From: Asaia siamensis
GTDB taxonomy: Bacteria; Pseudomonadota; Alphaproteobacteria; Acetobacterales; Acetobacteraceae
Assembly: GCF_014635085.1 (NCBI RefSeq)
Contig: NZ_BMCH01000003.1
Span: forward strand, 434,001-498,000
Direction: 5' to 3'
DNA length: 64,000 bases
Shown: positions 47,098-55,166 of the stretch, one piece after another
How the letters are laid out: every line of letters begins with the position of its first letter
How positions within the stretch are numbered: position 1 is the stretch's first letter
Made by a program: the position numbers and the translations under genes
Notes under the pieces: model-generated
The model's input: the letters and a program-made list of their open reading frames with translations, nothing else
Database searches by the model: none
Told to the model about the DNA's origin: nothing

Positions 47098-47469
47098 ATG
47101 GCCGACAAAAAAATTGTGTTTGTCGCGTTTGCGATCGAAGATGAACGTCAGCGGGATTTCTTGAAAGGGCAATCTCTTCATTCGCGTGCGCCTTATGAAT
47201 TCATCGACATGTCGGTGAAGCAGGCATACGATACCGATTGGAAGACAAAAGTCCGGACCCGAATTCGTCGCTCTGATGGTGTGATAGTCTTGATTAGTAA
47301 AAATTCACTGACATCCACCGGCCAGAAATGGGAAATCCAATGTGCGCAGGAAGAGGGCAAGCCCATCTGCGGAATTTACGCCTACACTAACGACCGAACC
47401 AGTCTGACAAACGTCAATACCTACGTCTGGAGTGACAGCAATATCAGCAATTTCATAGACTCGCTTTGA
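47098..47469 (+). CDS. TIR-like protein (ThsB / DUF1863-type)
   Basis: A 123-residue protein with only a TIR-like fold: strand 1 KKIVFVAFAIEDERQRDFL, the second strand YEFIDMS, strand GVIVLISKNSLTSTGQKWEI with Glu79 in the position of the TIR catalytic glutamate, and ICGIYAY. The layout matches the single-domain ThsB-type TIR proteins of Thoeris defence, which make a cyclic ADP-ribose-type signal from NAD after phage infection. AGGA precedes the ATG at normal spacing. It is the first gene of the cargo operon. Enzyme activity is inferred from the fold. Confidence 0.75.
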   Translation: MADKKIVFVAFAIEDERQRDFLKGQSLHSRAPYEFIDMSVKQAYDTDWKTKVRTRIRRSDGVIVLISKNSLTSTGQKWEIQCAQEEGKPICGIYAYTNDRTSLTNVNTYVWSDSNISNFIDSL

Positions 47470-47481
47470 TGAGACGTATCC

Positions 47482-47622
47482 ATGCGTAAAGCTCCCATCG
47501 TCGACTTTGGCCACTACGATCACGTTGGTCTGCCAAGTGGGTGCGGCAACGGTGCCCACTTGGTGAAAAGCGTCCTCGAACACCGTGCTCATGGTACAAT
47601 CAATTTCGCTCCCCTGAGCTAA
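47482..47622 (+). CDS. Possible 46-residue protein between two TIR genes
   Basis: A short frame with ATG 13 bases after the stop of the first TIR gene. It reads MRKAPIVDFGHYDHVGLPSG and continues to residue 46. No family is recognised and no clear ribosome binding site is seen beyond GAGACG. Listed because it fills the gap between the TIR genes; it may be non-coding. Confidence 0.25.
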   Translation: MRKAPIVDFGHYDHVGLPSGCGNGAHLVKSVLEHRAHGTINFAPLS

Positions 47623-47749
47623 TGATTGGAACTAGAGTTACAGATCGAGCAAAAAAAGGGAGCAATCAAGAGCGCTTGTTATTCACAAGAGGGGTGTAGA
47701 TTCAAGAAAAGTTATAACTTCTATATTGGATTAATATATCTAAAATCTG

Positions 47750-48298
47750 AGGAGACGGGCCTTCTTTTACTTTTTTTCACTGAACGATCTTCATCGTCGT
47801 GTTAAAAAAGAGCAGGATTTAACAGGACTTTCTGCCCTTCAGCTTTCCAAAAAACTATCGGGAGAAAACATCAGTTCCGTAGATATTTTTATCAGCTACT
47901 CATACCGGGATGAAGTGGAACTTCCATTGGCGTTATTTCTTTTTTTACGAGATGAAGGATGCAAACCATATCTTCCTCAGCGATTTTCTCGTAAAAAAGG
48001 CCAGACCCCAAATATTAAAGATATACAAAACACAAGAGATATACTTTCAGCATCAAAGTCTTTAATATTTTTGGATGGACCGGAGGCCACTCGTTCACAG
48101 TGGATACCTTGGGAAATTGGCTATATTGCCGGGAAAAATGGTAAAGTCGCCATATTTACCGCGGCTAAAAATCAGTCAGATATTACGAATAGCGAATTTT
48201 TAAGCCTGTATCCAAAAATCTCACACCAAAACGGCTGCCTTATCGTCGATAAAGGTCCGAGAGAAAAAATTGAACTTTATCAGTGGGTAAATACATGA
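47750..48298 (+). CDS. TIR domain protein with no recognisable start codon
   Basis: The TIR homology begins well upstream of the first usual start codon. DIFISYSYRDE (TIR strand 1, about 47,884-47,914) is in frame, preceded by a helical lead (FSLNDLHRRVKKEQDLTGLSALQLSKKL) back to about 47,750. The first ATG/GTG/TTG in frame is GTG at 47,915, which would delete strand 1. From there the protein has LFLFLRDEGCKPYLPQ, ASKSLIFLD and SQWIPWEIGYIAG with the putative catalytic Glu. A GAGGAG motif at about 47,749 precedes the open frame but no start follows it. Either a non-standard start (CTG at 47,783) is used or the start is mutated. The DNA is AT-rich. Confidence 0.6.
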   Translation, partial: RRRAFFYFFSLNDLHRRVKKEQDLTGLSALQLSKKLSGENISSVDIFISYSYRDEVELPLALFLFLRDEGCKPYLPQRFSRKKGQTPNIKDIQNTRDILSASKSLIFLDGPEATRSQWIPWEIGYIAGKNGKVAIFTAAKNQSDITNSEFLSLYPKISHQNGCLIVDKGPREKIELYQWVNT

Positions 48299-48390
48299 AA
48301 AACTTAGAAATCAAAAACATCGATTTTATAGATTAGATCTATTAATCGCGCCCCCAAGAAAACAGATCCGATACAAATAAAAGAGGAAAA

Positions 48391-49557
48391 ATGAAACGTT
48401 ACGCAGTTCTACGCGTTCAGAACGACACGCGCAAAACTCGTGGTTTTGGCCCAGGCACTCGTGAGCTTGACGGTTCGGGGGCTAAAATCAGCATTGAGAA
48501 CATGGCCGAAGTCGAAGTGGCTGAAGCCACTAAAGACCCATTGACACGCGCCGTTGCTCCCGTCATGCCCACGCGCCTTATTCAGCCTTTGGCGGCGGAT
48601 GACCTAGCTGACGAGGGGAATTGGGGTATTGCTGCTACGGGCGCGACCAATAGCACCTGCTCTGGAGAAGGCGTTGTCGTCGCAGTACTCGACACCGGTA
48701 TCGATGCTAGCCATGTTGCATTCGCAGGTGTCGACCTAGTCCAAAAAGATTTCAGCGGTTCCGGAGACGGAGACCGCCAAGGCCACGGAACGCACTGCGC
48801 GGGAACGATCTTTGGACGCGATATTGGAACAACTAAAAGGATCGGCATTGCGAGGGGCGTCAGACGAGCGCTAATTGGGAAGGTTCTTAGCGATAACGGC
48901 GGTGGGGATTCGCAGTGGCTCTTTGATGGTATGCTTTGGGCAATGCGGAGTGGCGCGAACGTCATTTCGATGTCGCTCGGTTTCGATTTCCCTGGCATGG
49001 TTGAAAATTTAATAGATAAGGGATGGCCCCCGGCATTAGCGACTTCGGTTGCGTTGGAAGCCTATCGAGGAAACTTGCGAATGTTTGACGCCGTGATGAG
49101 TCTCATGAATGCTCAGGCCGCCTTCGGTTTGGCTCCAGTTGTTGTCGCTGCTGCAGGTAATGAGAGCCGTCGTGAGCAGGATTCTTCATTTCGAATAGCG
49201 GCTTCCCTGCCTGCTGCGGCTAACAATGTAATCTCCGTTGCGGCCGTCGGCCGCTGCGGAGAGCTCCTTGATGTGGCTCCTTTCTCTAATACAATGGCCA
49301 CTGTAGCGGCACCAGGTGTAGAGATTGTCTCGGCTAGGACAGGAGGCGGACTGCAGACGCTCAGCGGTACGAGCATGGCGTGCCCTCATGTCGCAGGCAT
49401 GGCAGCTCTATGGTGGGAGGCTGTGGGGCGAACCGGAGCAACCCCAAATGCTAAAAACGTGACAGCCCGTATCATCGCAACAGCTCGACGTAATGTCTTC
49501 CCACCGAAAATCGAAGAGATCGATATTGGGCAGGGACTTGTCACCGCGCCGGAATGA
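48391..49557 (+). CDS. Cytosolic subtilisin-like serine protease (S8 family)
   Basis: A 388-residue protease with a complete catalytic triad: Asp101 in VLDTGID, His132 in GHGTHCAG, Ser328 in GTSMACPH, plus the oxyanion Asn257 in AAAGNES. The first 90 residues (KRYAVLRVQNDTRKTRGFGPG and an acidic stretch, EVEVAEATKD) may be a propeptide or inhibitory lead. There is no signal peptide, so it should act in the cytoplasm. AGAGGA precedes the ATG. The caspase-like gene starts 9 bases after its stop, so they form a pair. Base composition is richer in GC than the TIR genes on either side. Role in a protease cascade is inference. Confidence 0.85.
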   Translation: MKRYAVLRVQNDTRKTRGFGPGTRELDGSGAKISIENMAEVEVAEATKDPLTRAVAPVMPTRLIQPLAADDLADEGNWGIAATGATNSTCSGEGVVVAVLDTGIDASHVAFAGVDLVQKDFSGSGDGDRQGHGTHCAGTIFGRDIGTTKRIGIARGVRRALIGKVLSDNGGGDSQWLFDGMLWAMRSGANVISMSLGFDFPGMVENLIDKGWPPALATSVALEAYRGNLRMFDAVMSLMNAQAAFGLAPVVVAAAGNESRREQDSSFRIAASLPAAANNVISVAAVGRCGELLDVAPFSNTMATVAAPGVEIVSARTGGGLQTLSGTSMACPHVAGMAALWWEAVGRTGATPNAKNVTARIIATARRNVFPPKIEEIDIGQGLVTAPE

Positions 49558-49566
49558 TCAAGGAGT

Positions 49567-50541
49567 ATGTCTCATCGTCGCGCACTGATCGTCGGCATTA
49601 ACGATTATGCCTCTGCACAATGTCTGACCGGCTGTGTGGCAGACGCTAAAGCTGTGACAGAGCTCATCTCAAGAAATGAGGACGAAAGCGTCAACTTTCA
49701 ATGTGACACACTGATTAGCGGTCCTCATCAGGATATGGTTACCGCCCCCTACCTACGTCGCAAGCTGGAGGAGCACTTTGACCAGAATTTTATCGGGGAC
49801 GCGCTCTTCTATTTCTCGGGACATGGAGCAGCGACTAGTCTCGGAGCCCACCTTCTCACGTACGAAGGAGCCCAATATGCCCCTGGCATCCCGATGCGAG
49901 ATTTAGTTGACCTCGCCAACAAGTCGCGCGCGCGCAACGTATTTATTTTTCTCGACTGTTGTTATGCGGGTGCGGCCGGAGGGGACGAGGAGGCGTTTGG
50001 ATCCATCGAGAACGAGGCTAGGCTGCGTGAGGGCATCACAATCCTAGCCGCGGCGCGTCCGCGTCAATGTGCCCAGGAGGCAGCCGGCCACGGTGTTTTT
50101 ACCCGCCTTGTGCTCGCGGCCATGTGCGGTGGTGCCGCCGATATTAGGGGGAGAGTATCAGCCGCTGGTATATACGCTTACTGTGATACGGTTCTCGGTG
50201 CGTTCGATCAGAGACCTATTTACAAGTCCCATGCCGCAACTTTGGAACCCATTCGTAAGTGCCTTCCAATAGTACGGGACAAAGAGCTAAGAAAGCTTCC
50301 TATTTACTTTTCTAACCAGACTGCTTCTTACCAGCTATGCTCTTCCTACGAAGAAACGAATATAGATGCGATCCCTAAGCATGTTGCTATTTTTAAGACC
50401 TTTAAGCAATTCCAAACGGCGGGGCTGCTTCGATGCGAGACCGGACAAGATCTATATTGGACGGCACTTAGATCTGAAAGGGTTTCTCTCAGTCCTCTAG
50501 GACAGCTTTATTGGGAGTTAGCTACCGCGGGTCATATTTAG
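49567..50541 (+). CDS. Caspase-like (peptidase C14) protease with C-terminal extension
   Basis: A 324-residue protein. Residues 1-215 are a caspase/metacaspase-type domain: RRALIVGINDY (strand 1), FYFSGHG with catalytic His86, and VFIFLDCCYAG with catalytic Cys132. Residues about 225-324 form an extra domain, ending VSLSPLGQLYWELATAG, which has a winged-helix-like look but is not assigned. The SD AAGGAG lies only one base before the ATG, suggesting coupled translation from the subtilase gene. In type IV Thoeris a caspase-like protein is activated by a TIR product; this gene fits such a role, which is inference. Confidence 0.85.
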   Translation: MSHRRALIVGINDYASAQCLTGCVADAKAVTELISRNEDESVNFQCDTLISGPHQDMVTAPYLRRKLEEHFDQNFIGDALFYFSGHGAATSLGAHLLTYEGAQYAPGIPMRDLVDLANKSRARNVFIFLDCCYAGAAGGDEEAFGSIENEARLREGITILAAARPRQCAQEAAGHGVFTRLVLAAMCGGAADIRGRVSAAGIYAYCDTVLGAFDQRPIYKSHAATLEPIRKCLPIVRDKELRKLPIYFSNQTASYQLCSSYEETNIDAIPKHVAIFKTFKQFQTAGLLRCETGQDLYWTALRSERVSLSPLGQLYWELATAGHI

Positions 50542-50879
50542 GCATTGTTCAGATCTCTCACGTCTCATTAAGACTACACCATCTCTGTTTCCATCCAGAT
50601 GATATAGTGAAATTTTAATCCCACTCAGCGTCAAAGCCTTTTGGAGTCGCCCGCTTCTATCTTCGCTGATGCGCAGATGGTTTCGGCGGTAATATGTGCG
50701 CCGTTGCCTCGTTTGTCAGATCAGACGGATAGCATTTCGGCTTGCGCGCAATGTCTCCGGCTTGGCGACCGCTCTGCTTGGGCGTTCACATCCATATCTT
50801 CAGTTGTATATACAGTTCCTCCTGAGAACCCGTCTGTATCGAATTCTCAAGAAGAGTCCAACAGTATGAGGCTGAAAAC
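50542..50879. other. Intergenic region between the caspase gene and the third TIR gene
   Basis: The two flanking genes converge here. I see no gene with family similarity and no clear terminator. The middle part (about 50,640-50,790) is more GC-rich than its flanks and may be a fragment of something lost, but I cannot name it. Confidence 0.35.
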
Positions 50880-51704
50880 TTATAATATTTTTCGTTCCGG
50901 AAAATACATCGGACGATATTTGTAGATCCAGTCCAAGCACTGAATGCCTTTTCGGCCTGAGCGCGAACCAGAACCACTTATCCAATTATTTAGATCCTGA
51001 CCAGACAATATCGTCATATATTCCGTTTGAATAAAATATCGAGCTACAGGGCGAACACTATCAGCCCTAGCCTCGTCCATGGTCATAGATTCGACCGACA
51101 TCCCTCTTTCTGCAAATCTTTTTGGAATTATCTTTTCGAGGAAAAGACACATGCTCAGTTCATAATATAGCCACGGAGAGTATGTTTCTCCTTCCATTAG
51201 AGTTTTTATATTTTCTTTTTTTATAAGAGAGTTTTCGGTATTTAAAAAAAACAGGCACTCACATTGATCCATCATGCCAGCTATAGAAACTGAAAGCATG
51301 TTATGAATATGAGATGTTGTTATATTTCTCTTTTCATATGAATATGTTATTTTTCCTTTATCATCTTTTTTCTTGCAAAATTCTTCATCTACTTCTTTAA
51401 GAATCTTGTCAGCGTATCCCCAAACGCTTGAATCAACGAAGCATCTTAATCCAAAATTTTCCTCAAGAAAATTAGCTAACATGTAAGCTATGTGCTCATC
51501 TGCATGTGAATGCGAAAGGAAAATATCGAATTTTTCTTGGGGGAACCATTCGGAAATAATATTGTTCCCATCCAAGGATCCATCATCATTGAAAAAATTT
51601 TTTATAGACTGCTTTGGTCTATTCTTTAATTTCATTTTCTCTATGATAGCCTGATCGACACCAAGGTATTTACTGTCGATATCTACTTTGTATGCTTTGT
51701 ACAT
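50880..51704 (-). CDS. TIR domain protein on the opposite strand
   Basis: A 274-residue protein. A short N-terminal region precedes the TIR core: EKFDIFLSHSHADEHIAYMLANFLEENFG (residues about 57-85), FVDSSVWGYADKIL, ECLFFLNTENSL and TYSPWLYYELSMC with Glu182 in the catalytic position. The C-terminal 90 residues (from about 185) are unassigned. The ATG at 51704 follows GAGAG; a TTG start is possible at 51719. It is strongly AT-rich, convergent with the caspase gene, and not in the same operon as the plus-strand TIR genes. Confidence 0.75.
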   Translation of the reverse strand: MYKAYKVDIDSKYLGVDQAIIEKMKLKNRPKQSIKNFFNDDGSLDGNNIISEWFPQEKFDIFLSHSHADEHIAYMLANFLEENFGLRCFVDSSVWGYADKILKEVDEEFCKKKDDKGKITYSYEKRNITTSHIHNMLSVSIAGMMDQCECLFFLNTENSLIKKENIKTLMEGETYSPWLYYELSMCLFLEKIIPKRFAERGMSVESMTMDEARADSVRPVARYFIQTEYMTILSGQDLNNWISGSGSRSGRKGIQCLDWIYKYRPMYFPERKIL

Positions 51705-51783
51705 GGACACTCTCAACAAAATTTAACCGCCACACAACATGAAACATATAATATAGACATATATAAATCATGTCTCCCTCTTA

Positions 51784-51866
51784 GAGCCTGTTTGAGAATG
51801 TTCATTGATGGACAATTCTGCGGAGCATCAGGCTCCCCATGGCGATGTGGATCATGGCTTACAAGA
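51784..51866 (-). mobile_element. IS5-family insertion sequence remnant (3' end)
   Basis: The minus strand encodes MIHIAMGSLMLRRIVHQ and a stop, the typical C-terminus of IS5-family transposases, followed by an inverted-repeat-like end; on the plus strand it starts GAGCCTGTTTGAGAA at 51784. The rest of the transposase is missing: beyond 51,870 the sequence turns AT-rich and unrelated. It is an end fragment left after deletion at the right edge of the cargo. Confidence 0.65.
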
Positions 51867-52048
51867 GTATATCACAATAGAAAATCAGCCTATCTATGAA
51901 TGTTAATCCGGCTACAGAGGCCAACATTTAAGAATATTTTTTATTCTGTGCTATCGTTAGATTTTACAAAACGTTTTTTCTCTAGTCATAGAAATAATTA
52001 GTGATTTTTATAAAATCTATGCATAGATTTTCAAGATTATATTTTTGG
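51867..52048. other. AT-rich spacer before copG
   Basis: Very AT-rich, no gene recognised. It connects the IS remnant to the copG stop at 52049 and marks the right boundary of the cargo, because the conjugative core resumes at high GC directly after it. Confidence 0.4.
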
Positions 52049-52483
52049 TCAAATATCCTTCCCTTCCATAAGTGCGTCGACGTCCGACCTCACCTCGTCG
52101 TCCAGCGTCTTCCCTCTGGCGAGCCGGCGCCCGACTGCCTCGATAAACCCGTCATACCGCTCCCGTCCCTTGCTTTGCGCCGCCGCAAGAGCGGCATCGG
52201 GCAGCGGAGGGGTGCTGGTCAGCCAGAAGCGCACGAACACAGCGAGCGACTCATTCGAGATCGTGACCCGTCGCTCCATGCGCTCCAGTTGCCGTGTCAT
52301 CCGGTCCAGCCGCCGGGCCAACGCCGCCTCCAGCCGTTCCGGCCCATCTGGTGACAGGAAGGACGCCAGCGCCGTCTCCACGACCAACGCCTGCGGCACC
52401 TTCTTCCGGGCAGCGTAATCGGCAAGCCTCACGCTGAGATCGGCTGTTAGCCGGATCGTGTGTTTGACCCGCATGGCAGTCAC
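52049..52483 (-). CDS. CopG-like ribbon-helix-helix protein
   Basis: A 144-residue protein. The N-terminal ribbon-helix-helix is VKHTIRLTADLSVRLADYAARKKVPQALVVETALASFL; a helical region follows (LARRLDRMTRQLERMERRVTISNESLAVFVRFWL). It is typical of the protein encoded between traG and trbB in Tn4371-like elements. It overlaps the traG stop by 4 bases. Here its usual downstream neighbour trbB is displaced by the cargo. Confidence 0.85.
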   Translation of the reverse strand: MTAMRVKHTIRLTADLSVRLADYAARKKVPQALVVETALASFLSPDGPERLEAALARRLDRMTRQLERMERRVTISNESLAVFVRFWLTSTPPLPDAALAAAQSKGRERYDGFIEAVGRRLARGKTLDDEVRSDVDALMEGKDI

Positions 52484-54462
52484 AGCCCCATCCTATCACC
52501 AGGATCGAGCGAGACCTGCCGCGCGAGAGCCCGTTCCCCGCGTTGCAGGGTCTGCGCCCGTGTGGCGTCGTCCTCGGGCTCATCCTCTGGCGGATCGAAC
52601 TCATGGACCGGCTTTCTCGGCGCCTGCACCACCTCCTCCTGTTCCGGCAATTCCGGCTCACGGCGGATACCGCTATTGGCGGGATCGTCGTCTCCATTGT
52701 CCGTTGCCGTCGGCTGCACCACGTCCGCCCAGTCCCCTGGCGGCGGCGGTCCAATAGGCAGCGTTCCTTCCGGGGCGGCCGGCGGCTCGAACCGGGGTGG
52801 CGGGAGGATACGCGCGGCCAATTCAGCATCCTCGAAATACCGCGCCTTGCGCGCCCGGATCGGCGGGCAACCGGACACCAGCACCAGTTCCTCGTCAGGG
52901 GGAAGCTGCATGATCTCGCCGGGCGTCAGCAACGGCCGCGCCGTTTCGTGGCGCGTCACCATCAGATGCCCAAGCCAAGGGGACAGCCGATGCCCGGCAT
53001 AGTTCTTTGCATCCCGGATCTCGGTCGCGGTGCCGAGCGCGTCGGAAACCCGTTTGGCGGTCCGTTCATCATTGGTCGCAAAACTGACCCGGACATGGCA
53101 ATTATCGAGGATCGAATTGTTCTGGCCATAGGCTTTCTCGATCTGGTTCAGGCTCTGGCCGATCAGGAAGCTCTTGATCCCATAGCCTGCCATGAAGGCC
53201 AACGCGCTTTCGAAAAAATCCAGCCGTCCCAGCGCCGGGAATTCATCGAGCATCAGCAGCAGGCGGTGGCGGCGCTTCGCCTCCAGTTCCTCGGTCAACC
53301 GGCGGCCGATCTGATTGAGCACCAGGCGGACAAGCGGCTTGGTGCGGCTGATGTCCGAGGGCGGCACCACCAGATAGAGCGTCGCCGGACGGGTACCGGC
53401 AACAAGATCGCGGATCCGCCAGTCGCAGCGCCGGGTGACATGCGCCACGACCGGGTCGCGATACAGGCCGAGGAACGACATGGCGGTGGACAGCACGCCC
53501 GAACGTTCATTGTCGCTCTTGTTGAGCAGTTCCCGTGCCGAACTGGCGACCACCGGATGCACGCCTTTCGCCCCAAGATGCGGCGTGGTCATCATGGCGC
53601 GCAGCGTGGTCTCGATCGCCCGTTTGGGATCGGAGAGGAAATTGGCGACCCCGGCCAGGGTCTTGTCTTCCTCCGCGTAGAGAACATGGAGGATGGTGCC
53701 GACCAGCAGGGCGTGGCTGGTCTTCTCCCAGTGGTTGCGCTTCTCAAGGGCGCCCTCGGGATCGACCAGCACATCGGCGATGTTCTGCACGTCGCGGACT
53801 TCCCGCTCGCCGCGCCGAACTTCCAGCAACGGATTGTAGGCGGCGCTTGTGAGGTTGGTCGGATCGAACAGCAGCACCCGGCCGAAGCGGGCGCGCCAGC
53901 CGGCGGTCAGTGTCCAGTTCTCGCCCTTGATGTCATGAACGATCGCGGAGCCCGGCCACGTCAGCAGCGTCGGCACCACCAAGCCGACGCCCTTGCCGGA
54001 GCGGGTTGGCGCAAAGCACAGGACATGCTCCGGCCCATCGTGACGGAGATAGGTATCGGCCGAGCGGCCCAGCACCACCCCATCGGGCGTGAGCAATCCA
54101 GCGCGCCGGATTTCGCGCGGGTCGGCCCAATGCGCTGAGCCATAAGTGGTGGCGCGCTTCTTCTCGCGGGCGCGCCAGACGGATAGGGTGATCGCGACGA
54201 TGACAGCAGCAATGCCGCCCGATGCCGCGATATAACCGCCGGTGGTGAAGATGTCCGGGGCGTAGGCATCGTAGGCGAACCACCACCAGAAGAACTCGGG
54301 CGGGTAATAGACCGGCCAGCCGATAACCATGAACCACGGGGCGCCGAGCTGCGTTTGGAAGCCGAGCCGCCAGGCGGTCCACTGCGTCGCGGCCCAGGTG
54401 AAGGCGAGGATCACGGTGCTTACCGCACACACCGAACCCCAGAGGATTTTGGTCTGGTTCAT
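52480..54462 (-). CDS. traG: Coupling protein TraG (VirD4 homologue)
   Basis: A 660-residue membrane ATPase. Two N-terminal transmembrane regions (VCAVSTVILAFTWAA and IAASGGIAAVIVAITLSVW) precede Walker A FAPTRSGKGVGLVVPTLL (about residue 150) and Walker B LLLMLDEFPALGRLDF (about residue 400), followed by LIGQSLNQIEKAYG. The C-terminal 90 residues are acidic and Pro-rich. It brings the relaxase-DNA complex to the Trb channel. The ATG at 54462 begins MNQTKILWG. Confidence 0.95.
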   Translation of the reverse strand: MNQTKILWGSVCAVSTVILAFTWAATQWTAWRLGFQTQLGAPWFMVIGWPVYYPPEFFWWWFAYDAYAPDIFTTGGYIAASGGIAAVIVAITLSVWRAREKKRATTYGSAHWADPREIRRAGLLTPDGVVLGRSADTYLRHDGPEHVLCFAPTRSGKGVGLVVPTLLTWPGSAIVHDIKGENWTLTAGWRARFGRVLLFDPTNLTSAAYNPLLEVRRGEREVRDVQNIADVLVDPEGALEKRNHWEKTSHALLVGTILHVLYAEEDKTLAGVANFLSDPKRAIETTLRAMMTTPHLGAKGVHPVVASSARELLNKSDNERSGVLSTAMSFLGLYRDPVVAHVTRRCDWRIRDLVAGTRPATLYLVVPPSDISRTKPLVRLVLNQIGRRLTEELEAKRRHRLLLMLDEFPALGRLDFFESALAFMAGYGIKSFLIGQSLNQIEKAYGQNNSILDNCHVRVSFATNDERTAKRVSDALGTATEIRDAKNYAGHRLSPWLGHLMVTRHETARPLLTPGEIMQLPPDEELVLVSGCPPIRARKARYFEDAELAARILPPPRFEPPAAPEGTLPIGPPPPGDWADVVQPTATDNGDDDPANSGIRREPELPEQEEVVQAPRKPVHEFDPPEDEPEDDATRAQTLQRGERALARQVSLDPGDRMGL

Positions 54463-54505
54463 GACAGGAACCGACCAAACGGCTCGATTTCCCGATACTC
54501 AAGGT

Positions 54506-54709
54506 CTAATTAAAGCGCCTCGGGTCGCCGGACGGGAGCGGATAATAAACGGACGGTTTCCCGCCGACCTTTACGGCGGCAAAAATATCGAGAATCGTGC
54601 GCGTGCTGACGCCACTTCGCTCGCCCTGTTCCAACAACTCGACAAGCGCACGCTCGTCTTGGCGAGTGGCTGGATAACAGCTCGAGGGCGCCTCATTTCG
54701 TCTTGTCAT
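54506..54709 (-). CDS. Small protein, weakly antitoxin-like
   Basis: A 67-residue protein beginning MTRRNEAPSSCYPATR. The stretch ERALVELLEQGERSGVSTRTILDIFAAVK resembles the C-terminal helix of ParD-like antitoxins (LIEGE.SG type). No partner toxin is adjacent, except parE 160 bases upstream. It may be a remnant. An opposite-strand frame (54,708-54,878) also exists, but I see no reason to prefer it. Confidence 0.35.
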   Translation of the reverse strand: MTRRNEAPSSCYPATRQDERALVELLEQGERSGVSTRTILDIFAAVKVGGKPSVYYPLPSGDPRRFN

Positions 54710-54872
54710 GCTGGGAAACTCCGATCGCCTTGTCGTTGCATATGGAGAAGAACTCGGTACGGTAAAGATGCCTCCGCCGGATGATCGCATCCACATTCTG
54801 ATCGTCGTGATGGCGCCGAAGTTCATCGTCATTGACGACTGCGGCGCGCGATCCCACGGGAAACCCCTGACT

Positions 54873-55166
54873 TTATGAGTCGAACACCTGCGGCAGATCC
54901 CGTGCGCCATGAAGCACACGGACGATGCGTACCTCATCAGCCAGTTCACGGAAGAACAGTAGGTAGCGGCCGTGAACAATGACCCTCAATCCGGGACTGA
55001 TCTCATCGCGCGCCGGAAAGCTCCCCGGATGTTCAGCCGCAACGGCGGCCTTCGCTTCCAGTTCGGCAACGAAGCTCATGGCCCGCTCGGGATTGTCTTC
55101 GGCGATGTAGAGCGCGATCTCCAGAAGGTCGGCACGCGCTGCCGGAGCGAAACCGAGCCGTTTCAT
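54873..55166 (-). CDS. parE: ParE/RelE-family toxin
   Basis: A 97-residue protein of the RelE/ParE superfamily: LGFAPAARADLLEIALYIAEDNPERAMSFV, then GLRVIVHGRYLLFFRELADEVRIVRVLHGARDL. The core strand RYLLFFRE and the RVLHGARD end are typical ParE residues. The start overlaps the antitoxin stop by 4 bases, giving a complete toxin-antitoxin pair within the conjugative core. Probably stabilises the element. Confidence 0.9.
   Translation of the reverse strand: MKRLGFAPAARADLLEIALYIAEDNPERAMSFVAELEAKAAVAAEHPGSFPARDEISPGLRVIVHGRYLLFFRELADEVRIVRVLHGARDLPQVFDS

Noticed and set aside
52543-54138. 531-codon plus-strand frame inside traG
   Set aside because: Antisense to traG, composition typical of GC-rich shadow frames.
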